A stretch of DNA of 64,000 nt from Rubrivirga sp046845755 (GCF_046845755.1 NZ_CP177357.1:434001-498000); one strand, 5' to 3'; positions 7,766 through 17,533 are shown, numbered from the stretch's first letter. Translations and numbers: made by a program. Notes: a model not told the origin generated them from the letters alone.

Positions 7766-9472
7766 CTAGCCGGCGTGACCGAACGCCGCGGCGAAGTCGG
7801 CCCGCTGCCCCTCGTCGCCGAACATGACGAGCGCCGTGCCGGGCTCGAGGACCGTGTCGGCCGAGAGGTCCGTCACGACGGCGCCGTCCCGCTCGATCCC
7901 GATGACGGTCAGCCCGGTCCGGGCGCCGATCCCGGACTCGGCGAGGGTCCGGCCGTGGAGCGCCGGGGGGGGCGGGATCGTGTACACGTCGATGTCCTCG
8001 CCGAGCACGACGAGCTCTTTTCGCCGGAGCACGGCGAGCACGGCCTGGACCCCGAGCGAGGCGTAGCTCAGCACGAAGTCGGCGCCGGCTCGGTGGATGG
8101 CCCCCGTGCTCCGCTCGTGCGTGATGCGGCTGACGATGCGGAGGCCGGGGTTGAGCTTGCGGCAGTACGCGGCGAGGTAGACGTTCATGGCGTCGTCGTG
8201 GCCCGTGAGCACGACCGTCGGGGCTTCCAAGAGGCCGGCCTCTTCGAGGAGCTGGTAGTCCGAGGCGTCGCCGACGAACGTCCGCGTGCACATCGGCGCG
8301 CTCCGGGGGACGAGCTCGGGCCGCCGCTCGATGAGGTGGACCGGGATCCCGCGGCCGTGCAGCGACCGGATGGCCGCCGTCCCCACGCGCCCGCCCCCGA
8401 CGACGACGACGGGGTTCGGGTTGGCGCTGTAGATCGCGAGGATCTCGTCGAGCGTCGAGAGCTGGTCCTCGGTCCCGGTCACCAGGAGCACGCTGGAGTC
8501 GGTGAGCGGGGTGTCGGGCCGGGCCGGGGCGAGCTGCCCGCGCTCCCACACGCCTACGACGTTGATCCCCGTCGTCTGGCGGAGGCGGGTCTCCCGGATC
8601 GTCCGGTCGGCCAGGGGCGTCCGGTGGACGGGGAGCTCGGCGAGCGCGAGCCCCTCGTAGTGCCCGATGGGGTGGCACTGGGCGTGGAGGGCGTTGACCC
8701 GGTTCGCAAGGTGCTCGCCGAGCCACCGCTTGAGCGGGAGGACGTGGGTGGCCCCGCTGAGCTCGAGGACGTCGACGGCCTCGTCGGCGCTGGCGACGGC
8801 GACGACGGGGACCTCGGGGGCCATCTCGCGAATGGTCAGCAGGACGCTCGTGTTGACGGTGTCCTCGCGGTTGGCGAGGACGAGCCGCGCCCGGTCGAGC
8901 GCGAGCGCCTGGTACGTCTCGGGCGCGTCGACCACGCCGGTCACGACCGAGAGCCCGTCGAGGTGGAGCGCCGCGGCGACCTCCGGGTCCTCCTCGAGCA
9001 CGACGTACGGGACGCCCTCCCGCTCGAGCCGCCTCACGAGCCCTGGCGCGACCGAGTCGTACGCGCAGATGACGACGTGGCCCTCGACCCCCGGCCCGAC
9101 GCGGCGCGGCGCCCGCCGCCGGATCTGGGACTCGATCCACGGCGCGTAGAAGAACCGGATGAACGCGAACGGGAGGACGATCAGGAGCAGGACGATCCCA
9201 GAGATCAGGACGAGGATGCTGAACAGCCGCCCGAGGTCGCTCTCGAACGTGATGTCGCCGAACCCGAGCGTGCTCATGACCGTCAGCGTCCAGTAGAACC
9301 CGGTCACCCACGAGTGCTGCTTGCCCTCGTGGAGCATGACGAAGTGAAACGCGATGGCGTAGACGACGACGACGGCGACCACGAACGCGACGTACTTCAG
9401 CAGCGACCGCACGTTGCGCCGCATCGTCGAGTCGCTGAAGAAGTAGGAGAGCTGGGCGCCGACGAACTTCAT
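7766..9472 (-). CDS. Two-TM potassium channel with tandem RCK domains
   Basis: The 568-residue product has TM helices at about 27-45 and 84-108, with a pore loop between them carrying the selectivity-filter motif TLGFGD at 68-73. Two regulator-of-K-conductance units follow, at about 130-340 and 353-566, each a TrkA_N-like Rossmann domain plus a TrkA_C-like domain. The second has an intact GGGRVG nucleotide motif. In the first the glycines are lost (CAYDSVA at 136-142), so only the second is likely to bind a dinucleotide. This is an MthK/Kch-type channel probably controlling K+ flux under osmotic or redox stress. It is divergent from the penicillin-binding protein gene. Confidence 0.92.
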   Translation of the reverse strand: MKFVGAQLSYFFSDSTMRRNVRSLLKYVAFVVAVVVVYAIAFHFVMLHEGKQHSWVTGFYWTLTVMSTLGFGDITFESDLGRLFSILVLISGIVLLLIVLPFAFIRFFYAPWIESQIRRRAPRRVGPGVEGHVVICAYDSVAPGLVRRLEREGVPYVVLEEDPEVAAALHLDGLSVVTGVVDAPETYQALALDRARLVLANREDTVNTSVLLTIREMAPEVPVVAVASADEAVDVLELSGATHVLPLKRWLGEHLANRVNALHAQCHPIGHYEGLALAELPVHRTPLADRTIRETRLRQTTGINVVGVWERGQLAPARPDTPLTDSSVLLVTGTEDQLSTLDEILAIYSANPNPVVVVGGGRVGTAAIRSLHGRGIPVHLIERRPELVPRSAPMCTRTFVGDASDYQLLEEAGLLEAPTVVLTGHDDAMNVYLAAYCRKLNPGLRIVSRITHERSTGAIHRAGADFVLSYASLGVQAVLAVLRRKELVVLGEDIDVYTIPPPPALHGRTLAESGIGARTGLTVIGIERDGAVVTDLSADTVLEPGTALVMFGDEGQRADFAAAFGHAG

Positions 9473-9681
9473 GGGCGGCGGGAGGGTGGGTCCCCCTGAC
9501 GATACGGCCCTCGACGGTGCGTCGGGCCGTCTTGTGGTGGACGGAGCGGGAGGCGCGGGGGAGGCCGACTGCGTAGCGACAAGGCCCGTCCTTCGCCCGT
9601 CTTGGCCGGGACGGTGGGCAGGCGAGGCGGCCGTCCGGGCGCGCGCCGTCCCGATGGCACGGGTTTGGATCTGGCGCGTTG

Positions 9682-12234
9682 ATGCCCGTGCCCCCCGCCC
9701 GCCCGCCCGTGTCGCTTCGTCCCACCATCGCTCGCCCCGCGCCGTCGTGGCGCCCCGAGCCGGAGCCGCCGCCGACCCGCAACCCGTTCAAACGGTACTG
9801 GCAGGCCGTCACCGACGACGACGCCACGTGGGGCCGGCGGGTCGCCGTCGCCCTCGGCGTTCCGTTTGCACTCGGCACCGGCGCGCTCGCGCTCGCCGTG
9901 CTGGCCGTCGCGCTCTACGCGTGGTCGCTGCTGCCCGAGACGCCCGACGCCTACGCCTTGGCGCGCGCCACGCGCGCCCAGCCCAGCGTCGTCGTCGACG
10001 TGCGCGGCGAGCGGATCACCCAGTTCGAGCCCGACTTCCAGGAGTGGGTCCCGCTCGACTCCATCCCCGTCCACCTCGTCGACGCGCTGATCGCGACCGA
10101 GGACCGAGCCTTCTACGCGCACGGCGGCGTCGACGCGCGGCGGACCGTCGGGGCCATCTGGAACACCCTCAAGGGCGATCGGCAGGGCGGGTCGACCATC
10201 ACCCAGCAGCTCGCGCGCAACCTGTTTCCGGATGAGATCGGCAACGCCGGAACGGTCGAGCGCAAGACCAAAGAGGCCATCGCCGCGCGCGCCATCGAGG
10301 CCGACCACACCAAGCGCGAGATCCTCGAAGCGTACCTCAACACCGTCCCGTTCCTGTACAACGCGTTCGGCGTCGAGATGGCCGCGCGGACGTACTTCGG
10401 CACGCACGCCCCGGACCTGACCGTCGCCCAGTCGGCGTTGCTCGTGGCGATGCTCAAGGGCCCCAACCAGTTCAACCCGGTCCGCCACCCCGAGGCCGCG
10501 ACCGCGCGGCGCAACCTCGTCTTGAGGCTGATGGCCGACCAGGGCGTGCTCGCGCGCGACGAGTCCGCCGCGCTCCAGGCCGACTCGCTCGGCGTCACGC
10601 TCCAGACGCAGCCCTCGACGTATAGCGCCGCGCCCCACTTCACGGCCGCCGTTCGCGCCGAGCTCCAGGACTGGGCGCAGGCGCGCGGCTACGACGTCGA
10701 CCGCGACGGGCTCGTGGTCTACACGACGCTCGACATGACGATGCAGCGCGAGGCCGAGGCCGCCGTCGCCGAGCGCGGCGCTCGCTTGCAGCGCACGGCC
10801 GACGCCGAGTGGCGCCGGGGCGTCCCCCGCGCGGCCCTCGACGCTGCCCTCCGCCGGACGGTCGAGTACGCGAACGCGACCGACGCCGGGCAGTCCGAGG
10901 ACGAGGCGCTGGCGACGGTCCGCAGCGACGCCGAGGTGGTGGCTCGGGCCGCCGAATCCGTGCGCCGCGTCGAGGCGTCGCTGGTGGCGATCCAGCCCGA
11001 GACCGGCGCCGTCCGCGCGTACGTCGGCTCGCGCGACTTCGCCGTCGACGAGTACGACCACGCGGGCGTCGCGCGCCGCCAGCCGGGCTCGACGTTCAAG
11101 GCCTTCGTGTTCGCCGGCGCCCTGCAACGCGGGTACGGCCCCGACGACGAGATCGAGAGCGGCTCGGCGGCCGTCGAGCTCGACGACGGGACCACGTGGC
11201 GCCCGTCCGGCGGGTCGTCTGGCGGGACGCTGGCCGACGCGCTCGCGTACTCCAAGAACGCCGTCACGGCCCGGCTGACGCAGGAGATCGGCCCGCACCG
11301 CGTCGCCCTCGTCGCCCAGCGGATGGGCGTCACCAGCGACCTCGACGTGGTCCCCTCGATCGGGCTTGGGACCAGCCCCGTCACGCTTCTGGAAATGGTG
11401 TCCGCGTACGCGACGGTCGCGAACGACGGGCTGCGGCGGCGGCCCCGCTTGATCACGCGCGTCGAGACGGCGTCCGGGACCGTCCTCGACGAGTTCGGCG
11501 GCGGCGGCCAGCAGGCGCTCACCCGGCGCGACGCCCGCAACCTGCTCGACATGATGCGCGGCGTGGTCGACCGGGGGACCGGCCGGGCCTTGCGCGAGCT
11601 CGGCGCGACGGGCGACCTCGCCGGCAAGACCGGCACGACCCAGCGCTACGCCGACGGCTGGTTTATCGCCATGCGCCCCGGCCTGGCCGTCGGCGCCTGG
11701 GTCGGGTTCAACGACCAGCGCGTGACGTTCCGGAGCAAGGCGACGGGCGAGGGCTCGCGCTCGGCCCTCCCCGTCGTCGCCGACTTCCTGGTCCGCGTCC
11801 AGGGCCGCCTGCCGGACGTGGCCTTCCCGCCCCCCCCCGGCCGCTACGACGCGCTCGACTTCGACGCCGACGGCGACTCGCTCCTGGTCGACGAGCCGGA
11901 CGTGGCCGACTTCGACGCCGACGACTACGAGAACGTGTTTGGCGAGGACCCCTACGAGCCGGCGCCCATCGAGGGGCCCGACCTGGAGCGCCCCGACGAG
12001 GACCGCCCCGTGCTCCGCGAGGCGCCGCCCGGCCAGCGCCGCATCGGCTGGGACGCCCCGCCGGAGCCCCGCGCCCCCGCCGAGCCGCCCGCCGCCCGCG
12101 AGCCGCCCGCGCCTCGCGCGGCGCCGACGCCCCGGCGCCCGGTCGGCGACCCGACCGTCCGCAACCCCAACAACCGGGGGGGGAAGACGGCCGAGGAGAT
12201 CCTCCGCGAGGCCCGCGACGGCGGCGGCCGGTAG
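9682..12234 (+). CDS. Class A penicillin-binding protein (PBP1A family)
   Basis: The 850-residue bifunctional peptidoglycan synthase polymerises glycan strands and cross-links stem peptides in the periplasm. A cytoplasmic Pro-rich N-terminus and one TM helix (about 52-78) precede the GT51 transglycosylase (EDRAFYAHGGVD near 139, then GGSTITQQLARN). The transpeptidase has all three motifs: STFK with catalytic Ser470, SKN at 524-526 and KTGT at 649-652. The C-terminal 160 residues are an Asp/Pro/Arg-rich, probably disordered tail. A TTG one codon upstream is also open, but ATG at 9682 is preferred. Confidence 0.95.
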   Translation: MPVPPARPPVSLRPTIARPAPSWRPEPEPPPTRNPFKRYWQAVTDDDATWGRRVAVALGVPFALGTGALALAVLAVALYAWSLLPETPDAYALARATRAQPSVVVDVRGERITQFEPDFQEWVPLDSIPVHLVDALIATEDRAFYAHGGVDARRTVGAIWNTLKGDRQGGSTITQQLARNLFPDEIGNAGTVERKTKEAIAARAIEADHTKREILEAYLNTVPFLYNAFGVEMAARTYFGTHAPDLTVAQSALLVAMLKGPNQFNPVRHPEAATARRNLVLRLMADQGVLARDESAALQADSLGVTLQTQPSTYSAAPHFTAAVRAELQDWAQARGYDVDRDGLVVYTTLDMTMQREAEAAVAERGARLQRTADAEWRRGVPRAALDAALRRTVEYANATDAGQSEDEALATVRSDAEVVARAAESVRRVEASLVAIQPETGAVRAYVGSRDFAVDEYDHAGVARRQPGSTFKAFVFAGALQRGYGPDDEIESGSAAVELDDGTTWRPSGGSSGGTLADALAYSKNAVTARLTQEIGPHRVALVAQRMGVTSDLDVVPSIGLGTSPVTLLEMVSAYATVANDGLRRRPRLITRVETASGTVLDEFGGGGQQALTRRDARNLLDMMRGVVDRGTGRALRELGATGDLAGKTGTTQRYADGWFIAMRPGLAVGAWVGFNDQRVTFRSKATGEGSRSALPVVADFLVRVQGRLPDVAFPPPPGRYDALDFDADGDSLLVDEPDVADFDADDYENVFGEDPYEPAPIEGPDLERPDEDRPVLREAPPGQRRIGWDAPPEPRAPAEPPAAREPPAPRAAPTPRRPVGDPTVRNPNNRGGKTAEEILREARDGGGR

Positions 12235-12387
12235 AGGCACCCCACCGGCGTTGCCCTGCGAGGCGTGTGCGCTCGGGCCGAGGCGTGCGGAGCCGGGCGC
12301 CGGCGGGGAGTCGGTGAATGGCGCGGCGCGGTGGAACGCCGCCGCGCGTCGGGCCCTTCACGCCCGGCCCCTCACCGCCCCCCACTG

Positions 12388-13554
12388 ATGACTCGCGTCC
12401 TCCTGTTTACCGGCAAAGGCGGCGTCGGCAAGACGACCTGTGCCGCGGCGACCGCGCTCGCGTGCGCCGCGCGCGGCCAGCGCACGCTCGTCCTGTCGAC
12501 CGACCCCGCGCACTCGCTCGCCGACGCCGTCGACACGCCGCTGGGGCCCGAGCCGCGCCCGCTCGCGCAGAACCTCGACGCGATGGAGGTCGACCTGTAC
12601 TACTCGATGCGGAAGTACTGGGGCAACATGCGCGAGCTGGTCCGCAGCGTGCTCCGCTTCCAGGGCGCCGACGCCGTCGCAGCCGAGGAACTGGCGGCGC
12701 TGCCGGGCATGGGCGAGGGCTCGGCGCTGTTGTGGCTCGACGAGTTCTACCGCTCCGGCGACTACGACGTGATCGTGCTCGACGCCGCGCCGACCGGCGA
12801 GACGCTGACGCTCTTGACGCTCCCCCAGGTGACGCAGTGGTGGCTCCAAAAGGCGTTCCCCCTGCAAAAAACGGCCATCAAGACCGTCGGCTACGCGGTC
12901 CGCAAGACGACCGGCGTGCCGCTCGACCGCGGCTACGAGGAGCTCGATCGCCTGTTCGGCAAGCTCGGCGACGTGCAGGAGATCCTCCAAGACCCGCAGA
13001 TCACCTCGGCGCGGCTCGTGATGAACCCGGAGCGGATGGTGATCCAGGAGGCCAAGCGGGCCTACACCTACCTCCAGCTCTACGGCTACGGCGTCGACGC
13101 GGCGATCGTCAACCGCGTGATCCCGACCGACGAGGCGGGCGGCGTGATGGCCAAGTACGTCCAAGCGCAAGCCGGCTACCTCGACGAGATCGAGCGCTCG
13201 TTCGCGCCGCTCCCGGTCCTCACGGTGCCCCACCTCGGCCAGGAGGTCTTCGGCCTCGACCTCTTGAAACAGATCGGCGACGGGCTCTACGCCGACCGCG
13301 ACCCGGCGGCGGTCTACCACGCGGAGCCGTCGTACAAGGTCGAGAACGAGGGCGACGACTACACGGTCGCGCTGCGCGTGCCGGGCGCCGAGCCGGGCTC
13401 GGTCGAGGCCGAGCAGTTCGGCGACGACTTGGTCGTCCAGATCGCGAACCAGCGCCGGAACGTGACGCTGCCCGCGTTCCTGGCCTACTACCGGCTGGCG
13501 TCGGCGCGCGTCGAGGACGGCTGGCTCCGCGCCCACTTCGTGCCCGAGGGCTGA
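12388..13554 (+). CDS. Get3/ArsA-type anion-transporting ATPase with C-terminal HSP20-like domain
   Basis: The 388-residue product begins with the deviant Walker A of the ArsA/Get3 class (GKGGVGKTT at about 9-17), followed by TDPAHSLADA and LDAAPTGETL. The last 80 residues (EGDDYTVALRVPGAE onwards) look like the ArsA_HSP20 beta-sandwich found in many bacterial homologues. Get3 proteins target tail-anchored membrane proteins and ArsA drives arsenite export. No ars gene is nearby, so the bacterial Get3-like role is more likely but unproven. The longer frame upstream of ATG 12388 is non-homologous. It lies 153 bp after the PBP gene without an obvious terminator. Confidence 0.9.
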   Translation: MTRVLLFTGKGGVGKTTCAAATALACAARGQRTLVLSTDPAHSLADAVDTPLGPEPRPLAQNLDAMEVDLYYSMRKYWGNMRELVRSVLRFQGADAVAAEELAALPGMGEGSALLWLDEFYRSGDYDVIVLDAAPTGETLTLLTLPQVTQWWLQKAFPLQKTAIKTVGYAVRKTTGVPLDRGYEELDRLFGKLGDVQEILQDPQITSARLVMNPERMVIQEAKRAYTYLQLYGYGVDAAIVNRVIPTDEAGGVMAKYVQAQAGYLDEIERSFAPLPVLTVPHLGQEVFGLDLLKQIGDGLYADRDPAAVYHAEPSYKVENEGDDYTVALRVPGAEPGSVEAEQFGDDLVVQIANQRRNVTLPAFLAYYRLASARVEDGWLRAHFVPEG

Positions 13555-13604
13555 CGAGCCGCCTGCTGGCGGTCCGCTCGCGCGAGCCGGTCCGCTTTCG
13601 CCTG

Positions 13605-13665
13605 CCGCGTCCCCCCGCCTGTCGGTCGACCCCCTCATCCGATGGGGGCTCCTCCGTTTGTAGTG
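13605..13665. repeat. Dispersed hairpin element, copy C
   Basis: CCCCGCCTGTCGGTCGACC is followed by a CCCCCTCAT-CCG-ATGGGGG hairpin and CTCCTCCGTTT. It closely resembles sequences at 32214-32256 and 51921-51966. Confidence 0.45.
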
Positions 13666-13781
13666 CCTCGCATGGAGTCGGCCTTGACCCCCCTCGCGCG
13701 GCGGCGGGGCGGAGCGGCCTCGGAGAGGGCGCACCTCGGAGTCGATGCGCTCGTAGTCTCCCGCGTCTCCCCACCACAGCC

Positions 13782-14882
13782 ATGCTCCGCACACTCGCCC
13801 TCGCCCTCGCCTTCGTCGCTGGCGCCAGTGCCCAGGACGCCTACTCCGAGTCGCCCATCACGTTCGACACCGCGCCGGGCGTCACGCTGGCGGCAACGCT
13901 GACCGTGCCGGCCGGCGACGGCCCGTTCCCGGGCGTCGTGCTCGTCTCCGGGTCCGGCTTGCAAGACCGCGACGGCGGGCCCGATTCGCCCGGCTTCCCG
14001 GCGGGCTACCGGATGTACCGCGACATCGCCCACGCGCTCGCCGCGCGCGGCGTTGCCAGCCTGCGCTACGACGAGCGCGGCGCGGGCGAGAGCACGGCGG
14101 GGGAGGAGCCCGACGCCGTCACCTCGTACGACTACGCCCAGGACGCCGCCGCTGCCGCTCGCGTGCTCGATGCCCGGCCGGAGATCGGTTGGGTCGGGAT
14201 CGTCGGCCACAGCGAGGGCGGCGCCATCGCGCCGCTTGTGGCGACCGCCGAGCCGGCCGTCGACGGGGTCGTGATGGTGGCCGGGCCGGGCATCTCGGGG
14301 CGCAAGATCATCCTGGCGCAGAACCGGGGCGGGCTGGCGGCGCAGGGCGTGTCCCCAGCCGGCGTCGAGGCGTTCCTCGCGCCGGCCGACTCCGCCTTCG
14401 TCCGGCTCGCGGCGACCGCGCGCGGCGAGTTGTCGGACGCCGACCACGAGGCCGTGCAGGGCATGATCAGTCGCGCGTTCCTCGCCCTGCCCGCCGAGGA
14501 CGCCGCCACGCTCGGGCTGAGCGCGCCGCTCGTGCCGATGGTCGTCGCCCAGCAGATGGCCGCGATGTCGGGCGCGTGGTTCCGCGCGTTCCTCGCCCTC
14601 GACCCGGTCGACGCCCTCGCGGCCCTCGACGTGCCCGCGCTCGCGCTCTTTTTCGAGCTCGACCAGCAGGTCGACCCGGCCCTCAACGCCGGGCCGGTCC
14701 GCGACGCGCTCGGCGCCTCCGCCAGCCCCGACTGGGCGGTCGTCACGCTCGACGGCCTCAACCACGTCTTTCAGCGCGCCGAGACGGGCTCGCCTGCCGA
14801 GTACGCCACGCTGCCCGGCACCGTCGACCCCGAGGTGACGGCGGCGATCGCGGACTGGGTGCTGGCGACGGCCGGCGAGTAG
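13782..14882 (+). CDS. Secreted alpha/beta hydrolase (EstD/S33-like esterase)
   Basis: The 366-residue product has a signal peptide (cleavage near ASAQ, residues 15-18) and an alpha/beta-hydrolase fold. VSGSGLQDRDG supplies the oxyanion region, GHSEGG the nucleophile elbow with Ser, and DGLNHVFQ the catalytic His. These fit the bacterial esterase/aminopeptidase group that includes EstD. The substrate is unknown; short-chain esters or envelope acyl groups are possible. ATG at 13782 is selected by the signal peptide. The 227-bp spacer before it contains a dispersed hairpin element. Confidence 0.88.
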   Translation: MLRTLALALAFVAGASAQDAYSESPITFDTAPGVTLAATLTVPAGDGPFPGVVLVSGSGLQDRDGGPDSPGFPAGYRMYRDIAHALAARGVASLRYDERGAGESTAGEEPDAVTSYDYAQDAAAAARVLDARPEIGWVGIVGHSEGGAIAPLVATAEPAVDGVVMVAGPGISGRKIILAQNRGGLAAQGVSPAGVEAFLAPADSAFVRLAATARGELSDADHEAVQGMISRAFLALPAEDAATLGLSAPLVPMVVAQQMAAMSGAWFRAFLALDPVDALAALDVPALALFFELDQQVDPALNAGPVRDALGASASPDWAVVTLDGLNHVFQRAETGSPAEYATLPGTVDPEVTAAIADWVLATAGE

Positions 14883-14965
14883 CAGCGGAACGTCGATTTG
14901 ACGCGCGCGCCGCTTAATGCGCCGCGCGCGCAACCGATAGGGGAGGGGCGCTCACCGCCTTCCCC

Positions 14966-15226
14966 ATGGCTCTCCCGATCGACTTCTCCGGCTTCGGCTT
15001 CGCCGACCCCACCGACCAATTCGTCCGCATCACCACGCAGGAGGACGACACCGGTCGCGCCCTCGTCGACGGCGTCGTGGCGATCCCCGGGCTGCCGGTC
15101 TGCCGCGTCCGCATGAAGACGGACATCGAGCGCGTCGCCCGCTACGGGCCGGGCCGGGCCGCCCTCTTGGGCTACGTCCGCGCCGCGCTCCACGAGGACG
15201 TGCTCGTCGAGCTCCCCTGGAACTGA
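14966..15226 (+). CDS. Small protein of unknown function
   Basis: The 86-residue product begins MALPIDFSGFGF and contains alternating hydrophobic and charged segments consistent with a small alpha/beta cytoplasmic protein. It has no signal peptide or membrane helix and a single cysteine (VCRVRMK). Codon use is fully typical of the genome and the pyrimidine-rich leader CACCGCCTTCCCC precedes the ATG, so I take it as real. I recognise no family. A GC-rich inverted repeat with a TTAAT loop lies upstream at about 14902-14931. It converges on the mechanosensitive channel gene with 24 bp between, including a GGGGG-AGG-CCCCC hairpin. Confidence 0.65.
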   Translation: MALPIDFSGFGFADPTDQFVRITTQEDDTGRALVDGVVAIPGLPVCRVRMKTDIERVARYGPGRAALLGYVRAALHEDVLVELPWN

Positions 15227-15250
15227 TCGGGGGAGGCCCCCCGCCGATGG

Positions 15251-16240
15251 CTACTGCCAGTCGGCCTCCGGGGCGGGCTCGCTGGCGCCGTCGCCGGACC
15301 CACCGCCCTTGAGCGCATCGCGCATTCCGACGCCGCCGCTGGGGTCGAAGTCGAGCGTCGTGATAGGGAACGGGATCGTCACGCCGGCCGCGTCGAACGC
15401 CGCCTTGACGGCCTTGACGGCCTCGGACTGCGCCTCCAGAAAGTCGGTCTGCTTGGAGAACGCCACCCAGAACCGGACCACGAAGTTGATCGACGAGTCG
15501 CCGAACTCGGTGAAGTAGAGCTGGACCGGCCGCTCGCCCTTGCGCATCGCCAGCCGCTCGATCGCCTGCACGGCGACCTGTTGGGCGTGCCCCAGGTCGT
15601 CGCCGTAGCCCACGCCGCAGGTCAGGTCCACGCGCCGCTCGCCGCGCGACGAGTAGTTGACGATGGGGTCGCCGTAGACCTTGGCGTTCGGCAGGATCAC
15701 CTTCTGGCCGGTGAACGTGTCGAGGATGGTCGAGCGCAGTGAGATCTCGCGGACGACGCCCGTGAACCCGCTCGTCTCGATGATCTCGCCGACCACGAAC
15801 GGGTTGCGGACGGCCATCAGGATCCCCGCGATAAAGTTGGACGCGATGTCCTGGAACGCGAAGCCGAGCGCCAGCCCGACCACGCCGGCGCCGGCCAGCA
15901 GCGTTGTCACGACGCCGTCGAGGTTGAGGACCCCGAGCGCGATGAACGTGCCGGCCGAGAGCACGACGACGTACGCCAGCGTCCCCAGCAGCCCGACGAC
16001 GTTCTTGGCCTGGGGCGCGTGGCCGGTCGTGCGGTGGAGCAGCCCCTCGACGACGCGGCGGGCGATGCGGGCCACGAACACCGCGGCCACCACGATGAGG
16101 ACGGCGACGACCAGGTTCGGCAGCAGGAGCACGAAGCTGTCGATCCAGCCGCCGATCTTGCCGAGCAGGCCGGTCGCGGCGTCGCTCACGTCGAGCGGCT
16201 GAGTGGACAGGGTATCGGCGGCGGTCGAGTCGGCTTGCAT
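15251..16240 (-). CDS. Small-conductance mechanosensitive channel (MscS family)
   Basis: The 329-residue product has three membrane helices. The pore-lining TM3 is the Gly/Ala-rich run VVTTLLAGAGVVGLALGFAFQD, followed by the MscS beta domain (NPFVVGEIIE, ILPNAKVYGDPIVNYSSRGERR) and the C-terminal alpha/beta domain. It gates under membrane tension and releases osmolytes during hypo-osmotic shock. The C-terminal 30 residues are Gly/Ser/Pro/acid-rich and probably disordered. A second, divergent MscS protein is encoded at 53561-54532. Confidence 0.93.
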   Translation of the reverse strand: MQADSTAADTLSTQPLDVSDAATGLLGKIGGWIDSFVLLLPNLVVAVLIVVAAVFVARIARRVVEGLLHRTTGHAPQAKNVVGLLGTLAYVVVLSAGTFIALGVLNLDGVVTTLLAGAGVVGLALGFAFQDIASNFIAGILMAVRNPFVVGEIIETSGFTGVVREISLRSTILDTFTGQKVILPNAKVYGDPIVNYSSRGERRVDLTCGVGYGDDLGHAQQVAVQAIERLAMRKGERPVQLYFTEFGDSSINFVVRFWVAFSKQTDFLEAQSEAVKAVKAAFDAAGVTIPFPITTLDFDPSGGVGMRDALKGGGSGDGASEPAPEADWQ

Positions 16241-16317
16241 GGCGCGGGGGAGGGGCAGCCGGACCTACGCGAGCCATCCGGCGTGGGTCCCCCTGATGTG
16301 CCCTGTGCGGCCCGCGC

Positions 16318-16947
16318 CTACGCGGCCGGCGCCGTCGCCCGGTCGAGGGCCCGGACGAACGCCTCGATGGGCTGGGCGCCCGACAGCGCGAACTGGTCGC
16401 CGAAGAGGTAGAGCGGGACGCCGCCGATGCCGGACCGCCGGGCGATCTCCTGACTGGTGGCCACGTCCTTGCGGAAGCGGTCGTCGGCGAGCAGGGCGAT
16501 GGCGTCGGCGCCGGGGACCCCGCCGTGCTCGGCGAGCGCCTCGAAGTCGGTCGTGTCGTGCAAGTCGCGGCCCTGGGCGAAGTAGCCGTCGAAGAGGGCG
16601 TCGACCATCTCCCACTCGCGTCCGTACGTCCGCGCCAGCAGGATCAGGCGGTGGGCGTCGGTCGTGTTGGGCGCGCCCGCGAGCTGCTCGAAGTCGAACG
16701 CGATCCCGGCCCGCTCGCCCGCTTCGGCGACGTGGGCGAACGCGGCCTGGCGCCGCTCGGGCCCGCCGAACTTGCGGTCGAAGAACGCGGCGTCCCCGCC
16801 GGTCGGGGGGAGGTCGGGCTGGAGTTGGAACGGCCGCCAGCGGCGCGTGACGCCGAGGCCGGGCCGCTGGGCCAGCGCCTGGGCCAGGTGGGCCTCGCCG
16901 ATGTAGCACCACGGGCAGGCGATGTCGGCGAACACGTCGATGGTCAT
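16318..16947 (-). CDS. DsbA-family oxidoreductase, FrnE-like
   Basis: The 209-residue product has the thioredoxin-fold motif CPWC at 11-14. The long helical insertion of the FrnE/2-hydroxychromene-2-carboxylate isomerase branch follows, with the GVPLYLFG cis-Pro loop near the end. There is no signal peptide, so it is cytoplasmic, as are FrnE proteins, which act as disulphide isomerase/oxidoreductases and contribute to oxidative stress tolerance in other bacteria. It is transcribed toward the MscS gene, 77 bp away. A redox role is inferred from the family. Confidence 0.9.
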   Translation of the reverse strand: MTIDVFADIACPWCYIGEAHLAQALAQRPGLGVTRRWRPFQLQPDLPPTGGDAAFFDRKFGGPERRQAAFAHVAEAGERAGIAFDFEQLAGAPNTTDAHRLILLARTYGREWEMVDALFDGYFAQGRDLHDTTDFEALAEHGGVPGADAIALLADDRFRKDVATSQEIARRSGIGGVPLYLFGDQFALSGAQPIEAFVRALDRATAPAA

Positions 16948-17125
16948 GGCGAGAGGCGGGTTGCTGCGCGATCAGGGGGCGTCGGCGCGGGTGGGCGTCG
17001 CGGGGGGCGGTACCAACACCCCTCGGCCGGCCGCAGATTCCCGTCACCCCTTCCCCGGCCTCTGAATCAGGGGCACTCCGCGCGGGCCCGGGAGTACCCT
17101 CCCCTCGTCCCCCCACCTGCGACCG

Positions 17126-17533
17126 ATGTTTCTCCACGAGCTCTCGCCCGAGCAGTGCCGCGCCTTCCTCGTCCTCGCCCGCGGCGTCATCGACGCCGAC
17201 AACCGGCTGGCGATCCAGGAGGTCGAGCGGCTCGACCGGCTCTACGTCGAGGCCGGGGTGCCCGCCGAGATGGCCGGCGCGCCGGCGGCCGCCGGCGACC
17301 TCAACCTCCTGTTCGGCACCGACCGCTCGCGCGTGGCCGCCCTGCTCGACCTGACGCTCGTGGCGTATGCCGACGGCAAGCTCCACGCGTCCGAAGTCGC
17401 CTCGCTCCGCTCGACGGCCGCCCACCTCGGCGTCGACGCGGGCACGTTCGAGGCCGTCCTCGACTGGGGGCGCCGCCACCAGCAGCTCATCGAGGAGGCC
17501 GCGACGATCGGAGCCGAGGTCGGCACGCCGTAG
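17126..17533 (+). CDS. TerB-like domain protein
   Basis: The 135-residue protein is all-helical by composition. Its pattern of two repeated helical pairs with acidic positions (LARGVIDADNRLAIQEVERL, and later LTLVAYADGKLHASEVASL) is characteristic of the TerB/DjlA-N fold, which can bind divalent metals through such Asp/Glu residues. No other tellurite-resistance gene is nearby and no function can be deduced beyond the fold. ATG at 17126 follows a C-rich leader. It converges with the HEAT-cyclophilin gene, 12 bp apart. Confidence 0.7.
   Translation: MFLHELSPEQCRAFLVLARGVIDADNRLAIQEVERLDRLYVEAGVPAEMAGAPAAAGDLNLLFGTDRSRVAALLDLTLVAYADGKLHASEVASLRSTAAHLGVDAGTFEAVLDWGRRHQQLIEEAATIGAEVGTP

Noticed and set aside
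12318..13781. Long N-terminal extension of the alpha/beta hydrolase
   Set aside because: It overlaps the Get3/ArsA gene in another frame; the hydrolase signal peptide begins at 13782.
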